Shown here one piece after another: positions 1-6,529 of a stretch of DNA of 15,804 nucleotides. The position numbers and the translations under genes are program-made. Positions within the stretch are counted from its first letter, which is position 1. Every line of letters begins with the position of its first letter. The stretch lies in the NCBI GenBank assembly GCA_005888755.1, contig VBBQ01000038.1, forward strand, positions 62,205-78,008, in the 5' to 3' direction. This DNA comes from Candidatus Bathyarchaeota archaeon. GTDB lineage: Archaea > Thermoproteota > Bathyarchaeia > 40CM-2-53-6. Under the pieces are notes generated by a model, which was not told the origin of the DNA, made no database searches, and was given only the letters and a program-made list of their open reading frames with translations.

Positions 1-1
1 G

Positions 2-280
2 GAAGCAGACGGAAAGCCGGTGGCCAAGAGAGGGAAGCTAGGCGGCAGGAAAATGGTCTGGAGATGCAACGACTGTCTGACAGAGATGGTAACGGGTGCA
101 GCCGCAACCGCGCCCAAATGTCCGAATTGCGGAGGAAAAATGGGAAAGTTGCTTGTACCCCTGATTTCGAAAGGGCGATTGTCGAAGGCTCTTCCGCCAG
201 CGGATCATATTCGTGAGAGAGTGCTTGGCCAGCTCAGGCGACTGCGAGTTTCCCAAGGGGGCAGTCATGCGCTCGGCTAG
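2..280 (+). CDS. Nicotinate phosphoribosyltransferase, C-terminal part (5' end outside window)
   Basis: The frame is open from the first complete codon, reading EADGKPVAKRGKLGG, so the GTG at 20 is an internal valine and the gene begins before the window. The stretch GKPVAKRGK followed by a four-cysteine zinc ribbon (CNDC at 65-76, CPNC at 119-130) and then LLVPLISKGRL matches, from memory of the family, the C-terminal end of archaeal nicotinate phosphoribosyltransferases, which carry a small metal-binding knuckle after the barrel. The enzyme joins nicotinate to phosphoribosyl pyrophosphate, with ATP hydrolysis, to give nicotinate mononucleotide in the cytosolic NAD salvage (Preiss-Handler) route. 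The catalytic barrel lies outside the window, so the assignment rests on the tail alone. Another zinc-ribbon protein is the alternative, but the KPVAKRGK lead-in is quite specific. Confidence 0.78.
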   Translation, partial: EADGKPVAKRGKLGGRKMVWRCNDCLTEMVTGAAATAPKCPNCGGKMGKLLVPLISKGRLSKALPPADHIRERVLGQLRRLRVSQGGSHALG

Positions 281-656
281 GACTTGTAATTCCGCCTGAA
301 CGGGGCCAGGGGCGTGGTACTCTCTACATTCCCAAACTGTTTTGATGGAAAAGCCACCGTGACGATGACCTGGGCAAGCAACGCCCAGGGATAGCGAGAG
401 GGCCAAATGCCTTGTCGCTTTCAAGATGAATATGGATGATTCGATTAATAAGCGAATCGAGACTGGAGTTCAGAAGAGAACTGGGACTCCCAACTTAAGC
501 CAACCGCTTGGGACCCTTCAGTCTGAAGCCAGGAATGAGACTTCGAGTAGCAAGATACTTGCGGGGTAGTCGAAAGTATATCCTCCGGAGGTTAGCCTTT
601 GGTTAAACAGGGCTTAAGAGGGATTTCACCCAATCCTGAATTGTGGTCGTCGAAAA
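281..656. other. Gene-poor stretch with clustered inverted repeats
   Basis: No convincing coding frame was found on either strand. The 128-codon minus frame across 38-424 overlaps the conserved zinc-ribbon gene antisense and looks like an artefact. Visible structure: GATTCG 438-443 pairing with CGAATC 453-458; GGG 483-485 plus TCCCAA 488-493 pairing with TTGGGA 508-513 plus CCC 514-516; CTTCAG 516-521 with CTGAAG 523-528; GCAAG 550-554 with CTTGC 558-562; and the palindrome CCTCCGGAGG at 582-591. It could be a structured untranslated RNA, regulatory sites or chance. AT-rich GGTTAAAC at 601-608 and CTTAAGA at 613-619 could be promoter elements for the gene at 657. Confidence 0.4.
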
Positions 657-869
657 ATGAGGAGACTAATGGTCCTCATCGGGGCAGTATTCGTCCTGCT
701 TGGAATCGCGGCTGAGAGCTTGTACATAACCAGTTCCAGGGTCGCCTACAACGGAGCAACGATCTCTACTAATGCGTACATGATCTCGGGGCTTTTCCTT
801 ATCGTCTTGGGACTACTTCTGACCTTATCGGGAGCAAGAATCTCTAAGATCCGAATTCCGCATGCTTAA
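657..869 (+). CDS. Small two-helix membrane protein, hypothetical
   Basis: A 70-residue protein with two clear hydrophobic helices, at about residues 4-24 (LMVLIGAVFVLLGIAAESLY) and 44-62 (SGLFLIVLGLLLTLSG), separated by a polar loop of about 18 residues, with a short basic tail ending KIRIPHA. It is not recognised as a member of a named family. No strong ribosome-binding site precedes the ATG at 657. A second ATG at 669 (M5) has GAGGAG just before it and may be the real start. The gene stands alone: it follows a gene-poor stretch and converges on the DUF308-like gene. The amphipathic-free helix/loop/helix pattern makes it a better candidate than a random frame, but its function is unknown. 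Confidence 0.55.
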   Translation: MRRLMVLIGAVFVLLGIAAESLYITSSRVAYNGATISTNAYMISGLFLIVLGLLLTLSGARISKIRIPHA

Positions 870-936
870 CGGCAGATCGCGGATTCGATTCTTGGAATAA
901 GGACCTAGCGCTGCCTCTACGCACTTCGGAATAGGT

Positions 937-1512
937 CTAAACTTTGGTTACAACACCCGGGTCGATTTTGACCGGACGATGCCCTGATATTCCATGGGCA
1001 ATGTCCCGAACTCCGACCGCAACCAATACTATCGCGATTATGATCGCAAGACTCGTCTGACCCAGGGACGAGTCGAGGATTACGAAAATTGAGAGAATGA
1101 CGGTCAAGATACCGACTATTCCGATCAATCCTCGCACCCAAACCGGCGGGTGCTTCGCAAAGCCAGCTGCAACGATCTCCACAATCCCGACAACCAAGAG
1201 CGCGAAGGCGACGAGAAGAGTGAGAAAGCCGATGGCGAGTTGCGGGTCGATGATTACAACGACGCCGAGGACGAGGGCAATTATTCCGCCTCCAGTGTTG
1301 ATCTCTCGAAACCAGGGCGCGAAATATCGCCCATAAATGCCGGCAAAGATTCGCGACAACCCTAGAATGAAGAGCCCGATTCCAAGGGTATAGGCGAGGA
1401 CGGTGAGGGCAAATGATGAGTCAGCCAGCACGAAAAACGCGACTGCTAGAACTAGTACTCCGGCAAGTATCTCCAGAACGCGCAGCCATCCAGGACTTCT
1501 CTTCTCTATCAA
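937..1512 (-). CDS. DUF308/HdeD-like six-helix membrane protein
   Basis: A 191-residue, very hydrophobic protein with about six membrane helices in three pairs, each followed by a short polar stretch (DSSFALTV, DPQLAIGF, DSSLGQTS). This repeated helix-D-helix layout, with the lead-in WLRVLEILAGVLVLAVAFFVL, is that of the DUF308 family that includes the bacterial acid-resistance protein HdeD. In archaea the role is unknown. The start is TTG at 1512, the only usable codon before the first helix, with GAGG about eight bases upstream. An AT-rich box (ACAAAATACC on the minus strand, 1541-1550) lies about 30 bases before the start, suggesting its own promoter although it follows three same-strand genes. 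It ends in UAG and converges on the small gene at 657-869. Confidence 0.78.
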   Translation of the reverse strand: MIEKRSPGWLRVLEILAGVLVLAVAFFVLADSSFALTVLAYTLGIGLFILGLSRIFAGIYGRYFAPWFREINTGGGIIALVLGVVVIIDPQLAIGFLTLLVAFALLVVGIVEIVAAGFAKHPPVWVRGLIGIVGILTVILSIFVILDSSLGQTSLAIIIAIVLVAVGVRDIAHGISGHRPVKIDPGVVTKV

Positions 1513-1540
1513 CTTAGGCCTCGCCAGATGTGATTAGCTT

Positions 1541-1550
1541 GGTATTTTGT
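1541..1550 (-). promoter_or_regulatory. Possible TATA box for the DUF308-like gene
   Basis: On the minus strand the sequence reads ACAAAATACC about 30 bases before the TTG start at 1512, in the 71-base gap after the upstream membrane-protein gene. Position and AT-richness fit an archaeal TATA element; there is no other evidence. Confidence 0.35.
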
Positions 1551-1583
1551 GGCTTTCTCTCACATGGTAACGGCTTGGAGCGC

Positions 1584-2582
1584 CTAGACTCCGAACAGAC
1601 GTATCAGGTAAGCTGCCAAGACAGTTGCGACTAGAGGAGCACCCAGAATCCCTGTCAGGCGTGCAACCGTTCCTATGTCGAACGGCCAATCGTGCATCTG
1701 GTGAATCTCCCGTTTGATTGCATCAATCGCCAAGAGTTCATTCACAAGTCCTTCGCCTAGTGGTCCCTCTCCCACAGCCTCAACCTCACTCATTACACGG
1801 CTATGTCGAAGTCCGATCGCGGCAGATTTCTCGGCCCTTACCTCGCTCATCTTCTTGTGAAGTCCGAAGAGTGGAACGAGGAAGAAGAACAGTCCTGGAA
1901 CGAGAAATATCGTCAAACTTAGTTCGACTGCGAAATTGGGGTATAGAAAGATTGGAAATGTCAGTATTATCGCTATCACATAGATCGTTGTTAGATGCAG
2001 GGATGTATTCGCGAAAGGCTTCAGACCCAAAGTTCTGTCTTCAGTGAAGATCTTCAGCCGCAGGGGAAGCTGTCCCATTTCGTATATTGCAACCATTGAT
2101 GAGAGGAATATCCAGAGAAAGGTCGCTTGGAGCAACCGCATGTAACTATAGAGCAATTCTCTCAACAAGTTTTGAACCAAAGAATATGCCGGGTTGAAGA
2201 AGGGTTCCAGCACCACCACTCCTGTTGCCAGGAGTACGACCCAGGTCGCCAGAATCAGGCGAAAGTCGCTAAGATAGCTAGTTCGGATTCGGGATCTGTC
2301 GACTCCCATCGACAGCGCGTACTGCTCAAGCTCTTCGACACGGCGCCGGATGTATCTGGACGAGAACGAAATATAGATGACGTTCGCTAAAAGCAGTGGG
2401 ACACCGAGTGAAACGCCGCCTGTGAAGTCTGTCCTTACGCCATAAGTATAGTATCCTAACAATGTCAGTATCAGAGGTGGGAAAAATCCTACAAGCAGTA
2501 CTCCTGCCCAAAAGGGTAGACCGACGCGGGTGAAGAGACGTTCAAACCAGAGTTTGGATGAATCATCTAGCGTAGAAATCAA
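1584..2582 (-). CDS. Seven-helix membrane protein with WPFDIGT motif, unknown function
   Basis: A 332-residue integral membrane protein. Hydrophobic segments lie at about 23-45, 55-74, 108-127, 148-166, 196-214, 218-241 and 309-331. Between the second and third is a cytoplasm-type charged loop (RYIRRRVEELEQYALSMG, 76-93). Between the sixth and seventh is a long charged region of about 65 residues (242-308) ending in WPFDIGT at 299-305, immediately before the last helix. I recall a similar WPFD-then-helix ending in other uncharacterised archaeal and bacterial membrane proteins, but I cannot name a function. The start is TTG at 2582, 17 bases after the helicase stop on the same strand, so the gene is probably co-transcribed with it. 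It ends in UAG. No catalytic motif or signal peptide is visible. Confidence 0.75.
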   Translation of the reverse strand: MISTLDDSSKLWFERLFTRVGLPFWAGVLLVGFFPPLILTLLGYYTYGVRTDFTGGVSLGVPLLLANVIYISFSSRYIRRRVEELEQYALSMGVDRSRIRTSYLSDFRLILATWVVLLATGVVVLEPFFNPAYSLVQNLLRELLYSYMRLLQATFLWIFLSSMVAIYEMGQLPLRLKIFTEDRTLGLKPFANTSLHLTTIYVIAIILTFPIFLYPNFAVELSLTIFLVPGLFFFLVPLFGLHKKMSEVRAEKSAAIGLRHSRVMSEVEAVGEGPLGEGLVNELLAIDAIKREIHQMHDWPFDIGTVARLTGILGAPLVATVLAAYLIRLFGV

Positions 2583-2598
2583 TTCGCGTAACGTCGTT

Positions 2599-4164
2599 CT
2601 AGTTATTTTGCGAGCTGGACCAGTCGTCTAAGGTTCGTTTTGTTCTCGACGGAGGTTTCGCTCCTTTCTTCTTTACAGTCTGCAAGAAACGGTGCATCTG
2701 TTGCTCTCTCTTCTGGCTTGTCCAGTAGTATGCCTCGTCAATTGTTCCTTCCGATATGAGCACTGTCATCTTCCCTTGCCGTGTTCTGCCGGTGCGGCCT
2801 CTACGTTGTATCAGACGGATCTCGGACGGAACAGCCTCATAGAAAATTACGTGATCCACATCCGGGACGTGGAGTCCCTCTTCACCTATGCTAGTTGTCA
2901 CGAGCAGGTTGTGACGTCCTTGCCGAAAATCTTCGAGTATGCTCATCTGCTCGCTCTGGCTCAGACCGACGTCATCAGTGTCCCGAGTCGCCTGACCGAC
3001 AAAGCGGACGGCAGAGACCCCATCAAGCTTGTTCAGTCTTTCTACGAGAGTTTCGACGGTATCCCTGTACTGGGTGAAGACTATGATTTTCGAATCCTTG
3101 TTCAACTTCATTTCTTCCTCAACCAGCTCTCGTAGTCTCTTCTGCTTGGGATGCTCTCTTTCCTCCATCGAGAAAGCGAGTCGTCTAGCTTCGAGAATCT
3201 TCGGGTCCCTTGAGAGGCTCTTGCCCGACTTGCTGCTGGCGGTTTCGAGCTTTGCGAGGTACCTTGTGAGATTGTGCAAACCCTGCGTCTCCAGCACATC
3301 AACTGCGTGGCTCAACGACATAGCTTGTGCCTGGAGAATGACCGCTCCGTAGAGAGCTCCAGAGCCTCCTCTTCTCAGACTCTTTCGAAGCTTCTCCCCG
3401 AGCTCCAAGAGCATGCGCTTGTTGGCCCGGACCCCAGTCGGGAGCTGGTGCATAGCCCTTAGCTTGTCCGTCCTCTCCTCCATGGCTGCCCGAAGAATCT
3501 TGCTGATATCCTTGTAGGCTGGTGGAAGTGGAACGCGTTCCCAGTTTATCGTAACGTCATTGACGTACTGAACTACATCCTCATCCTCCTCGGTCCTCAT
3601 CTCCACGTTGGTGATTGCAAGCTTGTCGCAGATCTCTTGGACCCGCTCTTTTCGAGCGCTCGGCGAGGCTGTCAGCCCTAGTATCAACGGGTTCGATGCC
3701 TGACCCTTGTAGCTCTCAGCTACCTCAGAGTAAGCATAGTCTCGGACACACCTATGCGCTTCGTCAAAAACGATCAGACAGACTTTGCTTAGTGAATACC
3801 GTTCCCTCACGACATCGTTCCGGATGACTTCGGGAGTAGCAAAGATCAGCTGGGATCCCTCGAAATCCTCAACTCTCACAGATGGAGGGGATTCACCTGT
3901 TAACACCGATGATACGACATTCTTGTCGGGAAAGTGTTTTTTGAAAAACTCGGCATGTTGGAAAACCAAGGGTTTTGTCGGGGCAAGGATAACGACTTTG
4001 TCTTTCTGATGCTCTGAAAGACGCTTGACGGCTACCAGCAAGGCGATTATGGTCTTGCCTAGACCAGTCGGTAGAACGACTAGCGTGTTAGCTTTGGCAG
4101 CGGACTGAGCAATGGTGCTTTGATACTCCCGTGCCTCGATACCTATTGGTTCAGTGACCTGCAG
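2599..4164 (-). CDS. hef: Hef-type (XPF/FANCM family) DEAH helicase, stand-alone; non-canonical start
   Basis: An SF2 helicase related to the helicase half of archaeal Hef, a branch-DNA helicase acting at stalled forks. Numbering from a CTG at 4164 gives 521 residues: EAREYQ lead-in at 10-15, Walker A PTGLGKT at 32-38, DEAH at 134-137, TAS motif III at 165-167, a helical Hef insert around 270-305 (SHAVDVLETQGL), motifs IV-V with VFTQYRDT and TTSIGEEGLHVPDVD, and motif VI QRRGRTGR at 453-460. The ERCC4 nuclease and HhH domains of euryarchaeal Hef are absent; the protein ends after TLDDW (511-515). The frame is open up to the UAG at 4186-4188, which is the stop of the upstream gene, and contains no ATG, GTG or TTG before Walker A. 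The first TTG, at 4041, would remove Walker A, so CTG 4164 is inferred. Flanking genes on the same strand are membrane proteins. Confidence 0.87.
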   Translation of the reverse strand: MQVTEPIGIEAREYQSTIAQSAAKANTLVVLPTGLGKTIIALLVAVKRLSEHQKDKVVILAPTKPLVFQHAEFFKKHFPDKNVVSSVLTGESPPSVRVEDFEGSQLIFATPEVIRNDVVRERYSLSKVCLIVFDEAHRCVRDYAYSEVAESYKGQASNPLILGLTASPSARKERVQEICDKLAITNVEMRTEEDEDVVQYVNDVTINWERVPLPPAYKDISKILRAAMEERTDKLRAMHQLPTGVRANKRMLLELGEKLRKSLRRGGSGALYGAVILQAQAMSLSHAVDVLETQGLHNLTRYLAKLETASSKSGKSLSRDPKILEARRLAFSMEEREHPKQKRLRELVEEEMKLNKDSKIIVFTQYRDTVETLVERLNKLDGVSAVRFVGQATRDTDDVGLSQSEQMSILEDFRQGRHNLLVTTSIGEEGLHVPDVDHVIFYEAVPSEIRLIQRRGRTGRTRQGKMTVLISEGTIDEAYYWTSQKREQQMHRFLQTVKKKGAKPPSRTKRTLDDWSSSQNN

Positions 4165-4185
4165 TTTGCCCTTGCGCCTGCTCTT

Positions 4186-4812
4186 CTAGGGAGAGGGCGG
4201 GAGGGGGTTTAAGGGTGCGTGCCTGATTTCCTGGAGGTGTTTCCTGCCGAAAGTAAGCAGTAGCAGGGATGCTGAGACCCATGCGACGAGCGCTGCATTC
4301 ACGAACATTGCCCGTAATGGCCTGCCGAAGTAGAGAAAGCCCAGCATGGCTAGAACTACCGCGAAGATACTGAGAGTCTGGTACCGATCCAACAATCCAA
4401 AGTCTCTGCGTCCAACGCTCCAGAGCTTGTAAATGGTCCCGAGATACAATGCAAGCCCAACGATTGCCAGTGTTGCTAGGGACTCGATGGCCCAGTAAGG
4501 CACCTGGAGAATCAGGAGGCCGACTTCATCGGCGATAAGACCAATCCCGGCCCCGAAAACCAAGGCGGTGTCCCATCTCGTCCGGATATCGGTCGCAAAA
4601 ACCATGATGGTCGACGACGCCAGTAATAACAGGACTCCATAGTAGAGATGATGGATATGAAATCCCTGAACCCTGATAACAGGACATGACTGAGTGCACC
4701 TCGCCTCAACAGCAACGAACAATCTCGCCACAATGACCGCCATGGTGAACCCTACAGCAGCAAAAAGGAAACCTACTGGCCCCAGTAGTGGTGCGCCTTT
4801 TGGCCGGCTCAA
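4186..4812 (-). CDS. Six-helix membrane protein with HIHH and DEVG motifs, unknown function
   Basis: A 208-residue membrane protein with helices at about 12-34, 56-74, 82-103, 109-127, 146-162 and 167-186. Two polar motifs stand out in or near the membrane: GFHIHHLYYG (50-59) at the entry to the second helix, and ADEVGLL (94-100) in the third. Histidines and acids in that arrangement could bind a metal or form an active site; I recall uncharacterised prokaryotic membrane proteins with the same HxHH...DEVG pattern but no known activity. The start is TTG at 4812 with GAGGT about 11 bases before it. The C-terminus is proline-rich (LNPLPPSP) because the coding strand is C-rich there. The stop UAG is followed in the same frame by the helicase coding region, so the two are probably one transcript. 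Confidence 0.75.
   Translation of the reverse strand: MSRPKGAPLLGPVGFLFAAVGFTMAVIVARLFVAVEARCTQSCPVIRVQGFHIHHLYYGVLLLLASSTIMVFATDIRTRWDTALVFGAGIGLIADEVGLLILQVPYWAIESLATLAIVGLALYLGTIYKLWSVGRRDFGLLDRYQTLSIFAVVLAMLGFLYFGRPLRAMFVNAALVAWVSASLLLLTFGRKHLQEIRHAPLNPLPPSP
4189..4207 (+). other. Four-run G-tract (G-quadruplex-forming pattern)
   Basis: The plus strand reads GGG-AGA-GGG-C-GGG-A-GGGGG, with loops of 3, 1 and 1 bases, which meets the usual intramolecular G-quadruplex pattern; another GGG follows at 4213-4215. It covers the last codons of the six-helix membrane protein and abuts its stop codon at 4186-4188. For the minus-strand transcript the G-rich strand is the template and the RNA is C-rich. 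Confidence 0.6.
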
Positions 4813-4880
4813 TCTTGCCTAGACCTCATCCGTTTGGCCTTCTTTAGTCTATCCCGGCCTTTTGTGATTTTTGACAGGTC

Positions 4881-4888
4881 TTTTAAGA
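4881..4888 (+). promoter_or_regulatory. Possible TATA box for topoisomerase IB
   Basis: TTTTAAGA followed by AAAA lies 81 bases before the GTG at 4962, in the divergent gap between the membrane protein (-) and topoisomerase IB (+). A transcript starting about 25 bases downstream would carry a leader of roughly 50 bases. The reverse complement (TCTTAAAA) could serve the minus-strand genes. Confidence 0.45.
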
Positions 4889-4961
4889 AAAATCCTCATC
4901 TACAACTTTGCAAGGTTATTGAGGATGGAAGACCGGACCCGGCTACTCATACTGGCAACGA

Positions 4962-6524
4962 GTGAATAGCACAGAAGAGCTTGTCATGGCTTGGAAAGAG
5001 CTGAAGCACAATGGCGTGGCGTTTCCGCCCCCTTACGAGCCTAGGCGACTCTCCATCCGAATCCATGGCAATATTGTCCAACTCTCCCCTGAAGCAGAGG
5101 AGTTAGCATATGCGTGGGGAAAGAAGAGAACTACTCCCTACATTCAAGACCCAGTTTTCCAGACGAACTTTCTATCTGATTTCCTCAAGCTTCTGCCGGC
5201 AAACTTTGCTAATGCAAAGTATTCCGAGGTCGACTTCACCCCGGTCTACGAGTATCAGGCGAAGGAGGAGCTTCAGAAGCAGGATCTTGACTTCAAGAAG
5301 AGAGTGGCCGTTCAGCGAAAGCAACTTCGCCTGTCGCTCAAGGAAAACTACGGTTTCGCAGAGATAGATGGGGTCAAGACTGAGATCGCCAACTGGATGG
5401 TGGAGCCTCCCAGTCTCTTTATGGGGAGAGGCAGCCATCCCATGAGGGGGCGTTGGAAGCCGAGAATCCACGCCGAAGACGTTGTCCTAAACCTCTCCGA
5501 GAACGTCGAAGCTCCTCCGGGAAACTGGAAGGAGATTGTTCACGATCACGAATCTATCTGGATTGCTCACTGGGTGGACAAGCTAAGCAACGTCCGCAAA
5601 TATGTTTGGCCAAGTGACATTTCCGATCTTCGTCAAGAACGGGACAAGCTGAAGTATGATGCGGCTCGGAAACTGCAACGCCGTCTACCTGAAGTTCGAC
5701 AGTTCGTCGACAAGAATCTCCTCTCACCTGACTTGAAGATGCGCAAGCTCGCGACCGTTTCTTACCTCATTGACAATCTCGCTATGAGGGTAGGCGACGA
5801 GAAGGAAGAGGACGAGGCTGATACAGTGGGCGCTTCAACTCTCAGAGTCGAACACCTCAAGTTCCTTCCACACGGGGTCGAGTTCGATTTCTTGGGAAAG
5901 GACAGTGTCCGTTGGCAGAAAATCCTGAAGGTTGACGGAGCGAACACCCCTATCCGTAAGAATCTCCAGGAATTCTCACAGGGAAAGAAGCCTGAGGACC
6001 TCGTCTTTGACGGAATAACGTCTCAGCATGTGAACCGTTTCCTCAACAAAGCGATGAGAGGCCTGACAGCGAAGGTTTTCAGAACACATCATGCCACAGA
6101 GACGGTTCAGACCTATCTGCGAAGACACAACGGCTTCAAGGCCGAGGTGTCCCCCTACGTCAAGCTTCACCACGCCCGTGTCGCGAATCTCGAAGCGGCG
6201 ATCAGGTGCAACCACAAACGGACTCCACCGAAGACCTGGGAGGGGAGCCTTCTCAAGAAACAACAACGACTGGACGAGCTGAAAACAAAAGAGGTCAAGA
6301 CTGACACGCAGAAGATGAGGCTGGAGGAACGCATCCGAAAACTGAAGCTTGATGTCGATCTGCAGAAGCGGACCCGCGATTACAACCTGAACACGTCTCT
6401 CAGAAACTACATTGATCCAAGGGTCTACAAGAACTGGGCGATCAAAGCCGAGTATGACTGGAAGGGGATCTATCCCAAGACTCTTCAGCGAAAATTTCTC
6501 TGGGCGTCTAGGGCCAAAGCCTGA
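4962..6524 (+). CDS. topIB: DNA topoisomerase IB (eukaryote-type)
   Basis: A 520-residue type IB topoisomerase, relaxing supercoils through a 3'-phosphotyrosine intermediate. Order of parts: N-terminal core (about 9-215, opening WKELKHNGVAFPPPYEP), catalytic core (about 220-425), a charged coiled linker (about 428-472) and the C-terminal catalytic segment. The full active-site set is visible by comparison with human Top1: R276 (AMRVGDEK), K313 (FLGKDS), R374 (KVFRTHHAT), H418 (CNHKRTPPKTW) and the nucleophile Y483 (RNYIDPR). Length is near that of thaumarchaeal homologues, which lack the long eukaryotic N-terminal tail. The only in-frame starts are GTG 4962 and ATG 4986 (M9); the latter gives MAWKELKHNG and may be the real start. 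It is divergent from the membrane-protein/helicase genes and ends 5 bases before the convergent KaiC-like gene. Confidence 0.96.
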   Translation: MNSTEELVMAWKELKHNGVAFPPPYEPRRLSIRIHGNIVQLSPEAEELAYAWGKKRTTPYIQDPVFQTNFLSDFLKLLPANFANAKYSEVDFTPVYEYQAKEELQKQDLDFKKRVAVQRKQLRLSLKENYGFAEIDGVKTEIANWMVEPPSLFMGRGSHPMRGRWKPRIHAEDVVLNLSENVEAPPGNWKEIVHDHESIWIAHWVDKLSNVRKYVWPSDISDLRQERDKLKYDAARKLQRRLPEVRQFVDKNLLSPDLKMRKLATVSYLIDNLAMRVGDEKEEDEADTVGASTLRVEHLKFLPHGVEFDFLGKDSVRWQKILKVDGANTPIRKNLQEFSQGKKPEDLVFDGITSQHVNRFLNKAMRGLTAKVFRTHHATETVQTYLRRHNGFKAEVSPYVKLHHARVANLEAAIRCNHKRTPPKTWEGSLLKKQQRLDELKTKEVKTDTQKMRLEERIRKLKLDVDLQKRTRDYNLNTSLRNYIDPRVYKNWAIKAEYDWKGIYPKTLQRKFLWASRAKA

Positions 6525-6529
6525 TTCGT

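Noticed and set aside
38-424. 128-codon minus-strand frame over the window start
   Set aside because: It lies antisense to the conserved zinc-ribbon gene, has no recognisable motif and runs into a structured, gene-free stretch.
425-600. RNase P RNA, SRP RNA or tRNA in the gene-free stretch
   Set aside because: None of the conserved sequence blocks of those RNAs (P4 blocks, helix 8 motif, T-loop) could be found.
4186-4188. UAG as a pyrrolysine-type sense codon joining membrane protein and helicase
   Set aside because: UAG ends at least ten genes in the window and no pyrrolysine machinery is seen. Kept only as an exotic alternative in the findings.
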